Below, piece by piece: positions 50,062-59,496 of a stretch of 64,000 nt of DNA. Each line of letters starts with the position of its first letter. Within the stretch, counting starts at the first letter, position 1. Both the position numbers and the translations under genes were made by a program. The notes under the pieces were generated by a model. That model was given only the letters and a program-made list of their open reading frames with translations. It had not been told where the DNA came from and did not search any database. Source of the DNA: Bacteroidota bacterium (lineage in GTDB: Bacteria; Bacteroidota; Bacteroidia; Chitinophagales; Chitinophagaceae); assembly GCA_947457075.1 (NCBI GenBank), contig CANGUG010000004.1, positions 62,001 to 126,000 on the forward strand. Direction: 5' to 3'.

Positions 50062-50103
50062 TTTTCCACAGCTGTTGATATTTCAGGGAGGGAATTGTGG
50101 AAA
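50062..50103. promoter_or_regulatory. Inverted pair of DnaA-box-like motifs upstream of nrdJ
   Basis: TTTTCCACA (50062-50070, fits TTWTNCACA) and TGTGGAAAG (reverse complement CTTTCCACA, one mismatch), 25 nt between the arms. Confidence 0.35.
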
Positions 50104-50191
50104 GCAAAGGATATTTTCGTCTACCCATCAAGGTTTTTCAAAAAACCTATTGGGGGACATAACTAACACCCTTTTAAAATAGAATACGAAC

Positions 50192-53100
50192 ATGGCTACT
50201 CCAAAAACAAAAACCACCGCGAAAAAAGGCTTAGAGTTTTCTCGCCGCTTTACAAAAGACAATGTGTCTCCATTTGATCAATTTGAGTACGACTATCGTG
50301 ATAGCGTAATTAAAAATCCCAACGGAGAAAAAGTGTTTGAAATGACAAACGTAGAAGTTCCAAAACAATGGAGCCAAATTGCTACGGACATTTTAGCACA
50401 AAAATATTTTAGAAAAGCAGGTGTCCCTCAAGCGGATGGTTCTTTAGGTAGAGAAACTTCTGTGAAGCAAGTCGCACATCGTATGGCGAATTGTTGGAGA
50501 GTATGGGGAGAGCGTTATGGTTATTTCGCTACTGCGAATGATGCGCAAGTATTCTATGAAGAATTAGTATATAGTATCTTAAACCAAGCATGTGTGCCAA
50601 ACTCGCCACAATGGTTTAATACAGGGTTGCATGAAAGTTATGGTATTACAGGTGGTGCACAAGGTCACTATTATGTAGATCCTATTGACAAGCAATTGAA
50701 AAAATCAACCAGTGCTTACGAGCGTCCTCAACCACATGCCTGTTTTATTTTAAGTGTGAGTGATGACTTAGTAAATGAGGGGGGTATCATGGATTTATGG
50801 ACAAGAGAAGCAAGAATCTTTAAATATGGTTCTGGGGTAGGAACCAACTTTTCTCAAATCAGAGGAGCAAACGAAAAATTATCTGGTGGTGGTTCATCAA
50901 GTGGTTTAATGAGCTTCTTGAAAATTGGAGACCGTGCTGCTGGAGCCATCAAATCGGGTGGAACCACACGTCGTGCTGCTAAAATGGTTTGCTTGGATTT
51001 AGACCACCCTGAAGTATTAGAATTCATTAACTGGAAAGTACAAGAGGAAGATAAAGTAGCTGCATTAGTAGCTGCAGGTTATGATAATGGGTATGAAGGA
51101 GAAGCGTATGCGACTGTTTCAGGACAAAACTCCAACAACTCGGTGCGAATTCCTAACAGCTTCTTTAAAGCATTATCTGAAAATGGCAACTGGGAATTAA
51201 AAGCACGTACCGATGGCCGTGTGATGAAATCTGTTCCTGCAAGAGAAGTATGGGAGCAAATTGCGAACGCTGCTTGGCGTTGTGCGGATCCAGGTACACA
51301 ATATGATACAACCATTAATGAGTGGCATACTTGCCCTAAAGGTGGACGTATCAATGCATCTAACCCATGTTCTGAATACATGTTCTTAGATAATACTGCT
51401 TGTAACTTGGCTTCTATCAACTTAAGAAAATTCTTCAACGAATCAGATAACTCATTTGATGTTGAAGGTTTTGAATATACAACAAGATTATGGCAGACGG
51501 TATTAGAAGTATCTATTTTAATGGCGCAGTTCCCTTCTAAAGAAGTGGCGCAATTATCTTATGACTACCGTACTACTGGTTTAGGATTTGCGAACCTTGG
51601 TTCTATGTTAATGGTAAGTGGTATTCCTTATGATAGTGAAGAAGCACGTGGTATTGCCGGTGCAATTTCAGCGATCATGACTGGGGTAGCTTATAAAACA
51701 TCTGCTGAAATGGCGGCGTTCTTAGGTGCTTTTGATAAGTACGAAGAAAACAAAGAAGATATGTTACGTGTAATGCGTAACCACCGCGCAGCTGCTTATG
51801 ATGCGGATGCCTATGTGGGAATCGAAATCAAACCTCAAGGAATTAAAGCACAACATACGCCTGATTATTTATTAAAAGCGGCAACCAAAGCTTGGGATGA
51901 TGCAGTGAAATTAGGAGAGAAATATGGTTACAGAAACGCGCAAACAACCGTAATCGCGCCAACAGGAACTATTGGTTTGGTAATGGATTGTGATACTACA
52001 GGGGTAGAGCCAGATTTCGCTTTAGTGAAGTTTAAAAAATTATCTGGTGGTGGATACTTCAAAATCATCAACCAATCTGTACCTCAAGCATTAAAGAACC
52101 TGGGTTATACACAAAAGCAAAATGATGCAATTGTTAACTTTGCAGTTGGTCATGCAAGCTTTGAAGGGGCCCCTCATATTAACAATGAATCTTTATTAGC
52201 AAAAGGATTTACTCAAGAAGAAGTAGCTAAATTAAATGGTGCAGCAAAATCTGCATTCGAAATTGGATTCATCTTTAACCGTTTCACTTTAGGGGATGCT
52301 TGTTTAACAAGATTAGGATTCAAAGAAGAAGAATTTGCAGATTGGAGCTTTAATTTATTAGAAGCTTTAGGATTTAGCGATGATCAAATTGATGCAGCGA
52401 ACGATTATGTTTGCGGTACCATGACTGTGGAAGGTGCACCAGACTTAGATCCTGCACACTTGCCGGTATTTGATTGTGCGAATAAAAATGGTAAAAAAGG
52501 AGTTAGATATATTCATGCGCATGGTCACATTAGAATGATGGCTGCTTGTCAACCATTCTTATCTGGTGCGATTTCAAAAACAATTAACCTTCCCAACGAA
52601 GCAACTGTTGAAGAAATTGCTGAATGTTATTTAATGAGTTGGGAATTAGGTTTAAAAGCAAACGCTTTATACCGTGATGGTTCTAAATTAAGCCAACCAT
52701 TATCCACTAAGTCTGATAAGAAAAAGAAAACTGATGAAGATGCGAACGCATCTGATGAAGCAGCAATAGTAAATGATGGAGCTTCTCAATTAGTTGACCT
52801 AAGCAATTTAACCGTTGACGAATTATTAGAAGAAGTACAAAAGAGAATGACTACTTCAACTGATACTAAATTAAAGCGTCAATTGTCTCGCATTGTAGAG
52901 CGTAAATCCTTACCAGCTAAGCGTCGTGGCTTTACACAAAAAGCAAGAATTGGCGGTCAAGTATTATTCTTAAGAACAGGTGAATATGCCGACGGAACAG
53001 TAGGAGAATTATTCATTGACTTAGCTAAAGAAGGTTCAACCTTGCGTAGCTTGATGAACTGCTTTGCGATTTCAATTTCTGTTGGCCTACAATATGGTGT

Positions 53101-53548
53101 GCCTTTAGAAGAGTTCGTTGACAAATTCGTATTCACTAAGTTTGAACCATCAGGAATGGTGGATCATCCAAATATTAAAACAACCACTTCTATCGTGGAC
53201 TTTATCTTCCGTTCATTAGCTTATGAATATTTAGGCAGAACCGATTTAGTACATGTATTAGATAAGCCAACCGTTGAAAATTTGGGCGAAGCTGGCGACA
53301 TTACGCTAGTAGGAAAGCCGGAATTAAGCAGTATCCGCGTAACAGCGCCTGCAGCTACACCAGCACCTACTGCAAAAGCAAATGTAGCAGCCGCAGTAAA
53401 TGAAGGTGGTTCATTGGACAATGTAACTGCAGCAGCAAAGAGCATGCAAAGCGATGCGCCAGCATGTAGCACTTGTGGACATATCACTATTCGTAGCGGT
53501 ACTTGTTACAAATGCTTGAACTGTGGAACAAGCATGGGTTGTAGTTAA
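50192..53548 (+). CDS. nrdJ: Adenosylcobalamin-dependent (class II) ribonucleoside-diphosphate reductase
   Basis: PNSPQWFNTGLHESYGI, SGSGVGTNFS-like KYGSGVGTNFSQIRGANEKLSGGG, NPCSEYMFLDNTACNLASINL, TGTIGLVMDCDTTGVEPDFALVKFKKLSGGGYFKIINQSVPQAL; C-terminal Cys-rich CSTCGHITIRSGTCYKCLNCGTSMGCS. Confidence 0.96.
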   Translation: MATPKTKTTAKKGLEFSRRFTKDNVSPFDQFEYDYRDSVIKNPNGEKVFEMTNVEVPKQWSQIATDILAQKYFRKAGVPQADGSLGRETSVKQVAHRMANCWRVWGERYGYFATANDAQVFYEELVYSILNQACVPNSPQWFNTGLHESYGITGGAQGHYYVDPIDKQLKKSTSAYERPQPHACFILSVSDDLVNEGGIMDLWTREARIFKYGSGVGTNFSQIRGANEKLSGGGSSSGLMSFLKIGDRAAGAIKSGGTTRRAAKMVCLDLDHPEVLEFINWKVQEEDKVAALVAAGYDNGYEGEAYATVSGQNSNNSVRIPNSFFKALSENGNWELKARTDGRVMKSVPAREVWEQIANAAWRCADPGTQYDTTINEWHTCPKGGRINASNPCSEYMFLDNTACNLASINLRKFFNESDNSFDVEGFEYTTRLWQTVLEVSILMAQFPSKEVAQLSYDYRTTGLGFANLGSMLMVSGIPYDSEEARGIAGAISAIMTGVAYKTSAEMAAFLGAFDKYEENKEDMLRVMRNHRAAAYDADAYVGIEIKPQGIKAQHTPDYLLKAATKAWDDAVKLGEKYGYRNAQTTVIAPTGTIGLVMDCDTTGVEPDFALVKFKKLSGGGYFKIINQSVPQALKNLGYTQKQNDAIVNFAVGHASFEGAPHINNESLLAKGFTQEEVAKLNGAAKSAFEIGFIFNRFTLGDACLTRLGFKEEEFADWSFNLLEALGFSDDQIDAANDYVCGTMTVEGAPDLDPAHLPVFDCANKNGKKGVRYIHAHGHIRMMAACQPFLSGAISKTINLPNEATVEEIAECYLMSWELGLKANALYRDGSKLSQPLSTKSDKKKKTDEDANASDEAAIVNDGASQLVDLSNLTVDELLEEVQKRMTTSTDTKLKRQLSRIVERKSLPAKRRGFTQKARIGGQVLFLRTGEYADGTVGELFIDLAKEGSTLRSLMNCFAISISVGLQYGVPLEEFVDKFVFTKFEPSGMVDHPNIKTTTSIVDFIFRSLAYEYLGRTDLVHVLDKPTVENLGEAGDITLVGKPELSSIRVTAPAATPAPTAKANVAAAVNEGGSLDNVTAAAKSMQSDAPACSTCGHITIRSGTCYKCLNCGTSMGCS

Positions 53549-53605
53549 ATTTATCGGCCCCTATTTTAGAAAATAGGGCCTCAAATGATAACCTCTTATG
53601 ATTTT

Positions 53606-53634
53606 AAATGCCACCCGTTGGGGTGGCATTTTTA
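53606..53634 (+). terminator. Rho-independent terminator after nrdJ
   Basis: AAATGCCACCC-GTTG-GGGTGGCATTTTT. Confidence 0.75.
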
Positions 53635-53722
53635 CTTTTACACTTTCATGTAAAAAAATGAGGTGCATTCATAAAAATCAGTAAATTCATAGTTCAAATT
53701 TCATTAGAAAAAAGAGTACACT

Positions 53723-55465
53723 ATGTCAGATTTTCAAGTAAAAGTTGCCCCCAAAAAATACGATGCGGTTATTGTAGGATCCGGTGCGGGTGGAGGAATG
53801 GCAGCTTATGTATTAGCAAAAGCAGGACTGAAAGTTTGTTTACTGGAAGCGGGTCCTGATTATGATCCAGCAAAAAATTCATCGCAGTTAAAAAATCCTT
53901 GGGATTCACCCCGTCGTGGAGCAAGTTCAAAGTTTCGTCCATTTGGCGAATTTGATGGTTGCTACTGGGGCTGGGAAATAGAAGGAGAACCCTATACGCA
54001 AACAAAAGGATCCGATCATTTTGATTGGTGGAGAGCAAGAATGGTGGGAGGTCGTACCAATCATTGGGGACGTATTTCCTTAAGATTTGGGCCAAAGGAT
54101 TTTAAAAGAAAAAGTATTGATGGCTTAGGGGATGACTGGCCCATTGGTTATGAGGATGTAAAACCTTATTACGATAAAATTGATCGCTTAATTGGGGTCT
54201 ATGGTACCAATGAAGGTTTGGAGAATGATCCTGATGGTATTTTTTTACCACCGCCTAAACCTCGTTTACATGAATTGATGTTCAAGAAAGCAGCTACGGG
54301 TATTAATATACCGGTGATTCCTTCTCGTTTATCCATATTGACCAAAAAAATTAATGAGGAGCGAGGTGCCTGTTTTTACTGTGGTCAATGTAATAGATCC
54401 TGTAAAGTATATGGCGACTTTTCTTCTTCCTCTGTTTTAGTTCGACCAGCGGTTTTAACGGGTAATGTAGATTTAATCACTGGTGCGATGGCACGTGAAG
54501 TTTTAACCGATAAGGAAGGAAAAGCAGTAGGCATTTCTTATGTAAATAAATCAGACAAGCAGGAATATCAAGTAAATGCAAAAGTGGTTATCCTTGGAGC
54601 AAGTACTTGTGAAACCGCGCGTTTATTATTGAATTCAAAATCTCAAAAACACCCCAATGGTTTGGCAAATAGTAGTGGCGTCGTAGGGCACTATCTACAT
54701 GATTCTACTGGTGCTGCATTAGGTGGCGTGATTCCTAATTTAATGGGACGCAAGCGCTACAATGAAGACGGTGTAGGAGGTATGCATGTTTACACTCCTT
54801 GGTGGTTGGATAATAAAAAATTAGATTTCCCAAGAGGATACCATATCGAATATTGGGGTGGTATGAGCCAACCTAGTTATGGTTTTGGAATGGGAATGCA
54901 AGGATTAAATGGTAAGTTCCAAGTAAATGGAAAAACAAAAGAAGAGGGAGGATATGGTTCTTCCTTAAAAGAAGATGTTCGTTTCTTTTATGGCGCCAGC
55001 GTAGGAATGGGTGGTCGTGGTGAAGCAGTGCCTCGTTTTGAAAACCATTGTAAGATTGATCCAGATGTAGTAGATAAATACGGTATTCCTGTTTTGAAAT
55101 TTGATTGTAAGAATTCTGAATATGAAATTAAGCAAGCAAAACACATGAAGGAAACCTTCCGTGAAATCATGCATGAAATGGGGGCAGTCATCACTTGGGG
55201 GGACTCGGATGATGCAAGTAATAATTATGGATTATCCAATCCTGGAAATATTATTCACGAAGCAGGAACCGTAAGAATGGGGAATGATAAAAAAACATCG
55301 GCTTTGAATGCATGGGGTCAGGCGCATGATTGTAAAAATTTATTCTGTGTAGATGGATCTGTATTTACCTCACAAGCGGATAAAAATATTACCTGGACGA
55401 TCTTGGCCTTGTCAATGCGCACTTCAGAGTATATCTTGGATCAGTTACAAAAACAAAATTTATAA
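53723..55465 (+). CDS. GMC family oxidoreductase
   Basis: FAD-binding YDAVIVGSGAGGGMAAYVLAKAGLKVCLLEAG; C-terminal GTVRMGNDKKTSALNAWGQAHDCKNLFCVDGSVFTSQADKNITWTILALSMRTSEYI. Confidence 0.93.
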   Translation: MSDFQVKVAPKKYDAVIVGSGAGGGMAAYVLAKAGLKVCLLEAGPDYDPAKNSSQLKNPWDSPRRGASSKFRPFGEFDGCYWGWEIEGEPYTQTKGSDHFDWWRARMVGGRTNHWGRISLRFGPKDFKRKSIDGLGDDWPIGYEDVKPYYDKIDRLIGVYGTNEGLENDPDGIFLPPPKPRLHELMFKKAATGINIPVIPSRLSILTKKINEERGACFYCGQCNRSCKVYGDFSSSSVLVRPAVLTGNVDLITGAMAREVLTDKEGKAVGISYVNKSDKQEYQVNAKVVILGASTCETARLLLNSKSQKHPNGLANSSGVVGHYLHDSTGAALGGVIPNLMGRKRYNEDGVGGMHVYTPWWLDNKKLDFPRGYHIEYWGGMSQPSYGFGMGMQGLNGKFQVNGKTKEEGGYGSSLKEDVRFFYGASVGMGGRGEAVPRFENHCKIDPDVVDKYGIPVLKFDCKNSEYEIKQAKHMKETFREIMHEMGAVITWGDSDDASNNYGLSNPGNIIHEAGTVRMGNDKKTSALNAWGQAHDCKNLFCVDGSVFTSQADKNITWTILALSMRTSEYILDQLQKQNL

Positions 55466-55640
55466 TTTTGTTTTTAAAATCATAAAACAAGTTTAGGGCT
55501 TGCTTAAATTTTATATTTGGCAAGTAATAAACGACAAAAACAAAATTTATAATTTTGTTTTTAAAATCATAAAACAAGTTTAGGGCTTGCTTAAATTTCA
55601 CATTTAGCAAGTAATAAACGACAAAAACAAAATTTATAAA
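55448..55640. repeat. Near-exact tandem repeat, period 87 bp (~2 copies plus partial third)
   Basis: aaaaacaaaatttataattttgtttttaaaatcataaaacaagtttagggcttgc...cgac recurs with c-anchors at 55454, 55541 and 55628; about 3 mismatches between copies. Starts inside the GMC gene 3' end. Confidence 0.92.
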
Positions 55641-55650
55641 ATTACATATT

Positions 55651-56292
55651 ATGGATAGACGGAATTCAATTAAAACCATGTTTTTCGGTGCGGTATCGGC
55701 AAGTGTATTTTTAGAAGCTTGTAAAAGTGCCAACACAACGGTTACAGTGGCGAACGACGACGATCGTATGCAAGAAGAAAAAGATTATTTGGTAAAAGTG
55801 AATGCACAACCAAAATTCTTCGACGAACACGAAATGAATACCATCACTGTATTAGGTGACATTATTATGCCAAAGGACGCCACTAGCGGTTCGGCCTCTG
55901 AGGCAAAAGTGCCTGAATTCATTGAGTTTATCGTGAAAGATATGCCTGAGCACCAAGTGCCAGTGAGAGGAGGTTTAAGGTGGTTGGATTTACATAGTTT
56001 TAATAAGCATGGAAAATCCTTTGTGGGCTGTACTCATGAGCAACAAATAGGCATCGTTGATGAAATCGCGTATCCTAAAAAAGCCAAGCCTGAAGTTGCC
56101 CAAGGGGTAAGTTTCTTTAATAAAATGCGTGACTTAGTAACCACTGGTTTTTATACTTCTGAAATTGGGGTAAAGGACTTGGGATATATGGGCAACCAGC
56201 CGAATCAATGGAATGGGGTGCCTGATGAGGTTTTAAAACAACATGGCTTAGCCTACACCGAAAAGGAATTAAAAGAGTGTATTTCGTACTAA
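55651..56292 (+). CDS. Gluconate 2-dehydrogenase subunit 3 family protein
   Basis: MDRRNSIKTMFFGAVSASVFLEAC lipoprotein/Tat-like signal; FFDEHEMNTITVLGDIIMPKDATSGSASEAKVPEFIEFIVKDMPEHQVPVRGGLRWLD. Confidence 0.9.
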   Translation: MDRRNSIKTMFFGAVSASVFLEACKSANTTVTVANDDDRMQEEKDYLVKVNAQPKFFDEHEMNTITVLGDIIMPKDATSGSASEAKVPEFIEFIVKDMPEHQVPVRGGLRWLDLHSFNKHGKSFVGCTHEQQIGIVDEIAYPKKAKPEVAQGVSFFNKMRDLVTTGFYTSEIGVKDLGYMGNQPNQWNGVPDEVLKQHGLAYTEKELKECISY

Positions 56293-56294
56293 AT

Positions 56295-56328
56295 AAAAAA
56301 AGCCCTTCCAATTAGAAGGGCTTTTTTT
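56295..56328. terminator. Bidirectional terminator
   Basis: AAAAAAAGCCCTTC-CAATTA-GAAGGGCTTTTTTT between convergent genes. Confidence 0.85.
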
Positions 56329-56330
56329 AT

Positions 56331-58472
56331 TTATGCAATGGTACTACCCGCTGCAATAGCTTCAGTTGGACGCACAAAGTATAATTTACCATTGGCGTCT
56401 TCGGCCATCAAAATCATACCCTTACTTTCAATACCGCGCATTTTGCGTGGTGCTAAATTAGCCACAATGGTTACTTGCTTGCCTACAATATCTTCTGGAT
56501 TAAAGTGCATTGCGATGCCTGATAAAATGGTTCTTTTTTCAAAACCAAGATCTACTAACAATTCTAATAGTTTATCTGCCTTCTCTACTTTCTTGGCTTC
56601 TACAATGGTGCCTACACGTAAATCAATCTTGCCAAAATCGTCAAAAACAATTTCAGGTTTTAATGGGGCGATGCCCTTTTCAGCATTCGCTTCAGCGCCA
56701 TTATTGGCAGGAGTGGTATTTTCCATTTTTGTTTTTTTAGCTGCTGCGTTGGCGTTTAATTGAGCCAACTCTGTAGCGATTTCTTCGTCTTCAATTTTTC
56801 TAAACAATAATTCAGGAGCACGTAAGCTATACCCAACTTTTAACAAGTTAAAATTGCCTGCATTTTCCCATTCTAGCATTTTGGGTACCACTTTCATTAA
56901 GTGACACATTTTCTTTGCTGTAAATGGCAAGAAAGGATTAATTAAAATAGCAAGGTTTGCTGAAAGTTGCAAACAACCATGCATACAATTATCAATCTTT
57001 GCTTGAGCCGTTGGGTCGGTTTCAATATGCTTTGCTAAAATCCAAGGCTCTTTCTTTTGCATATATTGATTACCCAAGCGCGCTAAGTTCACCACTTCAA
57101 ACTGCGCCTCTCTAAATTTATATTGTTCTAATAAAGCAGTTACTTTTTCTTTGGTCTCTTTCACACTAAGCAGCAAGGCCTGATCTTCTTCATCCAACAA
57201 CTCGGTATGTATTTTAGGCACTTTGCCATTGGTGAGTTTGTGCATCAATACCCATGTTCTATTAACATAGTTAGCGAAGATGCTTACCAATTCACCATTT
57301 ACAGCATCCTGAAAACCTTTCCAAGTGAATTCACTATCCTTGGATTCAGGTGCGATGGAATTTAAATAAAAACGTAAGCAATCCGCCAAGGACTCACCAC
57401 CGTTTTCTTTTTTAATCCATTTATTGATATAATCATCCATTTCAATACTCCAACCTCTAGAAGTACTCATTTTATCGCCCTCTAAATTCATAAACTCATT
57501 GGCGGGCACATTTTCTGGTAAAATATTGCCATGCAATTTTAACATCACAGGGAAAATAATACAGTGAAATACAATATTGTCCTTACCAATAAAATGAACC
57601 AATTTAGTTTCTGGATCATTCCAAAAAGGTTTCCAGTCCTTGTCATTATTGATGGCCCATTGCTTGGTCGCACTAATGTAGCCAATAGGTGCATCAAACC
57701 AAACGTATAATACTTTACCATCACCACCCGCCACAGGTACTTTCACACCCCAATCTAAATCACGCGTTACAGCACGCGGTTGTAATCCACCTTCAATCCA
57801 ACTTTTGCATTGCCCCACTACGGCCGGTCTCCAATCTTGTGCGTGTTCTTCTAAAATCCATTTACGTAAAAAATCTTCATGCCTATTTAATGGTAAATAC
57901 CAATGGGTGGTTTCCTTTTTAATGGGAGCGTTACCACTAAGTGTACTAACAGGATTAATTAATTCCTCGGGGCTTAAACTTTTACCACATTTTTCACACT
58001 GATCCCCATAAGCTTCATCATGTCCACAATTAGGGCAGGTACCTTTTATATAACGGTCTGCTAAAAAGGTATTGGCCTGGGCGTCAAAATATTGTTCGCT
58101 TGTTTTAGTTTCTAAATCACCACGACTTTCTAAGTCTTTAAAAAATTCACTTGCTGTTTCATGGTGCAATGGGTCACTGGTACGATGATAAATATCAAAT
58201 TCAATACCAAGATCCTTGAAATTTTGTTCAATGATAGGATGATATTTGTCAATGATGGCTTGTGCAGTAGTACCTTCCTTAGTAGCCTGAATGGGGATGG
58301 CAGTTCCATGCTCATCACTACCACAAACAAAAACCACCTCTCTATTTTGCGCTTTTAAATAGCGAACATATATATCGGCAGGTAAATAAGCGCCCGCTAA
58401 ATGCCCAATATGTTTCAGTCCATTGGCATAAGGCAGGGCAGCGGTTATCAAATATCTTTTTGGCGTCTTCAT
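56331..58472 (-). CDS. metG: Methionyl-tRNA synthetase
   Basis: TPKRYLITAALPYANGLKHIGHLAGAYLPADIYVRYLK; Zn-binding CPNCGHDEAYGDQCEKCGKSL; KMSTSRGWSI; C-terminal tRNA-binding domain FGKIDLRVGTIVEAKKVEKADKLLELLVDLG. Confidence 0.96.
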   Translation of the reverse strand: MKTPKRYLITAALPYANGLKHIGHLAGAYLPADIYVRYLKAQNREVVFVCGSDEHGTAIPIQATKEGTTAQAIIDKYHPIIEQNFKDLGIEFDIYHRTSDPLHHETASEFFKDLESRGDLETKTSEQYFDAQANTFLADRYIKGTCPNCGHDEAYGDQCEKCGKSLSPEELINPVSTLSGNAPIKKETTHWYLPLNRHEDFLRKWILEEHAQDWRPAVVGQCKSWIEGGLQPRAVTRDLDWGVKVPVAGGDGKVLYVWFDAPIGYISATKQWAINNDKDWKPFWNDPETKLVHFIGKDNIVFHCIIFPVMLKLHGNILPENVPANEFMNLEGDKMSTSRGWSIEMDDYINKWIKKENGGESLADCLRFYLNSIAPESKDSEFTWKGFQDAVNGELVSIFANYVNRTWVLMHKLTNGKVPKIHTELLDEEDQALLLSVKETKEKVTALLEQYKFREAQFEVVNLARLGNQYMQKKEPWILAKHIETDPTAQAKIDNCMHGCLQLSANLAILINPFLPFTAKKMCHLMKVVPKMLEWENAGNFNLLKVGYSLRAPELLFRKIEDEEIATELAQLNANAAAKKTKMENTTPANNGAEANAEKGIAPLKPEIVFDDFGKIDLRVGTIVEAKKVEKADKLLELLVDLGFEKRTILSGIAMHFNPEDIVGKQVTIVANLAPRKMRGIESKGMILMAEDANGKLYFVRPTEAIAAGSTIA

Positions 58473-58477
58473 TGGTG

Positions 58478-58485
58478 CAAAAGTA
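58478..58485 (-). promoter_or_regulatory. Bacteroidota -7 promoter element (TACTTTTG) for metG
   Basis: Minus-strand TACTTTTG ends 5 nt before the likely metG ATG (58472). Confidence 0.4.
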
Positions 58486-58499
58486 CTTAATATTGCGGT

Positions 58500-59402
58500 A
58501 TGATTCAACCTCAAAACCTACAACCCGGCGACATTATTGGCATGGTATGTCCTGCTGGGACCATTCCTTTGGAAACCGTTCAAAAATGTATAGAAACCCT
58601 TACTAGTTGGGGTTTTACGGTAAAATTGGGTAAAACAGTAGGTGGAAAACATTTCACTTTTTCGGGTACAGACCTTGAACGTACAGCCGATTTGCAGGAA
58701 ATGATGGATGATGAAAATGTGAAAGCTATTTTATGTGCGAGAGGGGGTTATGGACTTAGCAGAATCATTGGTCATTTGGATTTTACTGCTTTGAAAAGAA
58801 GCCCCAAATGGATTATAGGCTTTAGTGATATTACTGTTTTACATGCGGCCTTACAAAAAAATCAAATCATGAGTATTCATGGTCCAATGGCCGCTGCATT
58901 TAACAAGGGAGCAGAGGGCGCCCCTTATGTACAGGCTTTAAAGTCCATATTCAATGGGGAGCTTTGTCAATACGAAACCCCAGCGCATGCATATAATCAA
59001 CTTGGCTCCGTTACAGCGCCCATTATTGGCGGTAATTTATGTTTAATTGCGCATTTGATTGGCTCGGTCAATAGCATTACTACCAAAGGGAAAATTCTAT
59101 TTTTAGAAGACATTGGGGAGTTTCATTATAATTTGGACCGAATGGTGATTCAAATGAAAAATGCCGGCTTATTCCATGATTTGGCCGGGTTGGTCATAGG
59201 GGGCTTTTCAGCTATGCGCGATGAGCCTACAGATATTGGAGCGGGGGCTTATGAAATTATCCAGTCCCATATTAAAGAATTTAATTATCCAATTTGTTAT
59301 GATTTCCCTATTAGCCATGGCTTGGCAAATTACCCTATTAAATTGGGGGCTACCTATGCCTTACATGTGCTAGCGCAAGGGGTTACACTCACAGAACAGT
59401 AG
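58500..59402 (+). CDS. S66 family LD-carboxypeptidase
   Basis: LQPGDIIGMVCPAGTI; AILCARGGYGLSRII; FSDITVLHAALQ; GPMAAAF; GGNLCLIAHLIGS; LFLEDIGE. Confidence 0.92.
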   Translation: MIQPQNLQPGDIIGMVCPAGTIPLETVQKCIETLTSWGFTVKLGKTVGGKHFTFSGTDLERTADLQEMMDDENVKAILCARGGYGLSRIIGHLDFTALKRSPKWIIGFSDITVLHAALQKNQIMSIHGPMAAAFNKGAEGAPYVQALKSIFNGELCQYETPAHAYNQLGSVTAPIIGGNLCLIAHLIGSVNSITTKGKILFLEDIGEFHYNLDRMVIQMKNAGLFHDLAGLVIGGFSAMRDEPTDIGAGAYEIIQSHIKEFNYPICYDFPISHGLANYPIKLGATYALHVLAQGVTLTEQ

Positions 59403-59448
59403 CCCTGACAATTTTTTTAAAAGCATCGTTAATATTGGGGCTAATTGC

Positions 59449-59477
59449 TTTGCGCACCCGATTATGTACTAAATTTG
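59449..59477 (+). promoter_or_regulatory. Bacteroidota-type promoter TTTG-N17-TAAATTTG
   Basis: TTTG at 59449-59452 and TAAATTTG at 59470-59477, 17-nt spacer; 19 nt upstream of ATG 59497. Confidence 0.6.
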
Positions 59478-59496
59478 TCGTATAAAATTTATTTCT

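Noticed and set aside
49867-50191. Cobalamin riboswitch upstream of nrdJ
   Set aside because: I could not recognise the B12-box or the long conserved core by eye; would need an Infernal search.
55389-55736. Minus-strand 115-aa ORF with a repeated peptide (NKIINFVFVVYYL...)
   Set aside because: Arises from the 87-bp tandem repeat, overlaps two real genes and has no recognisable family.
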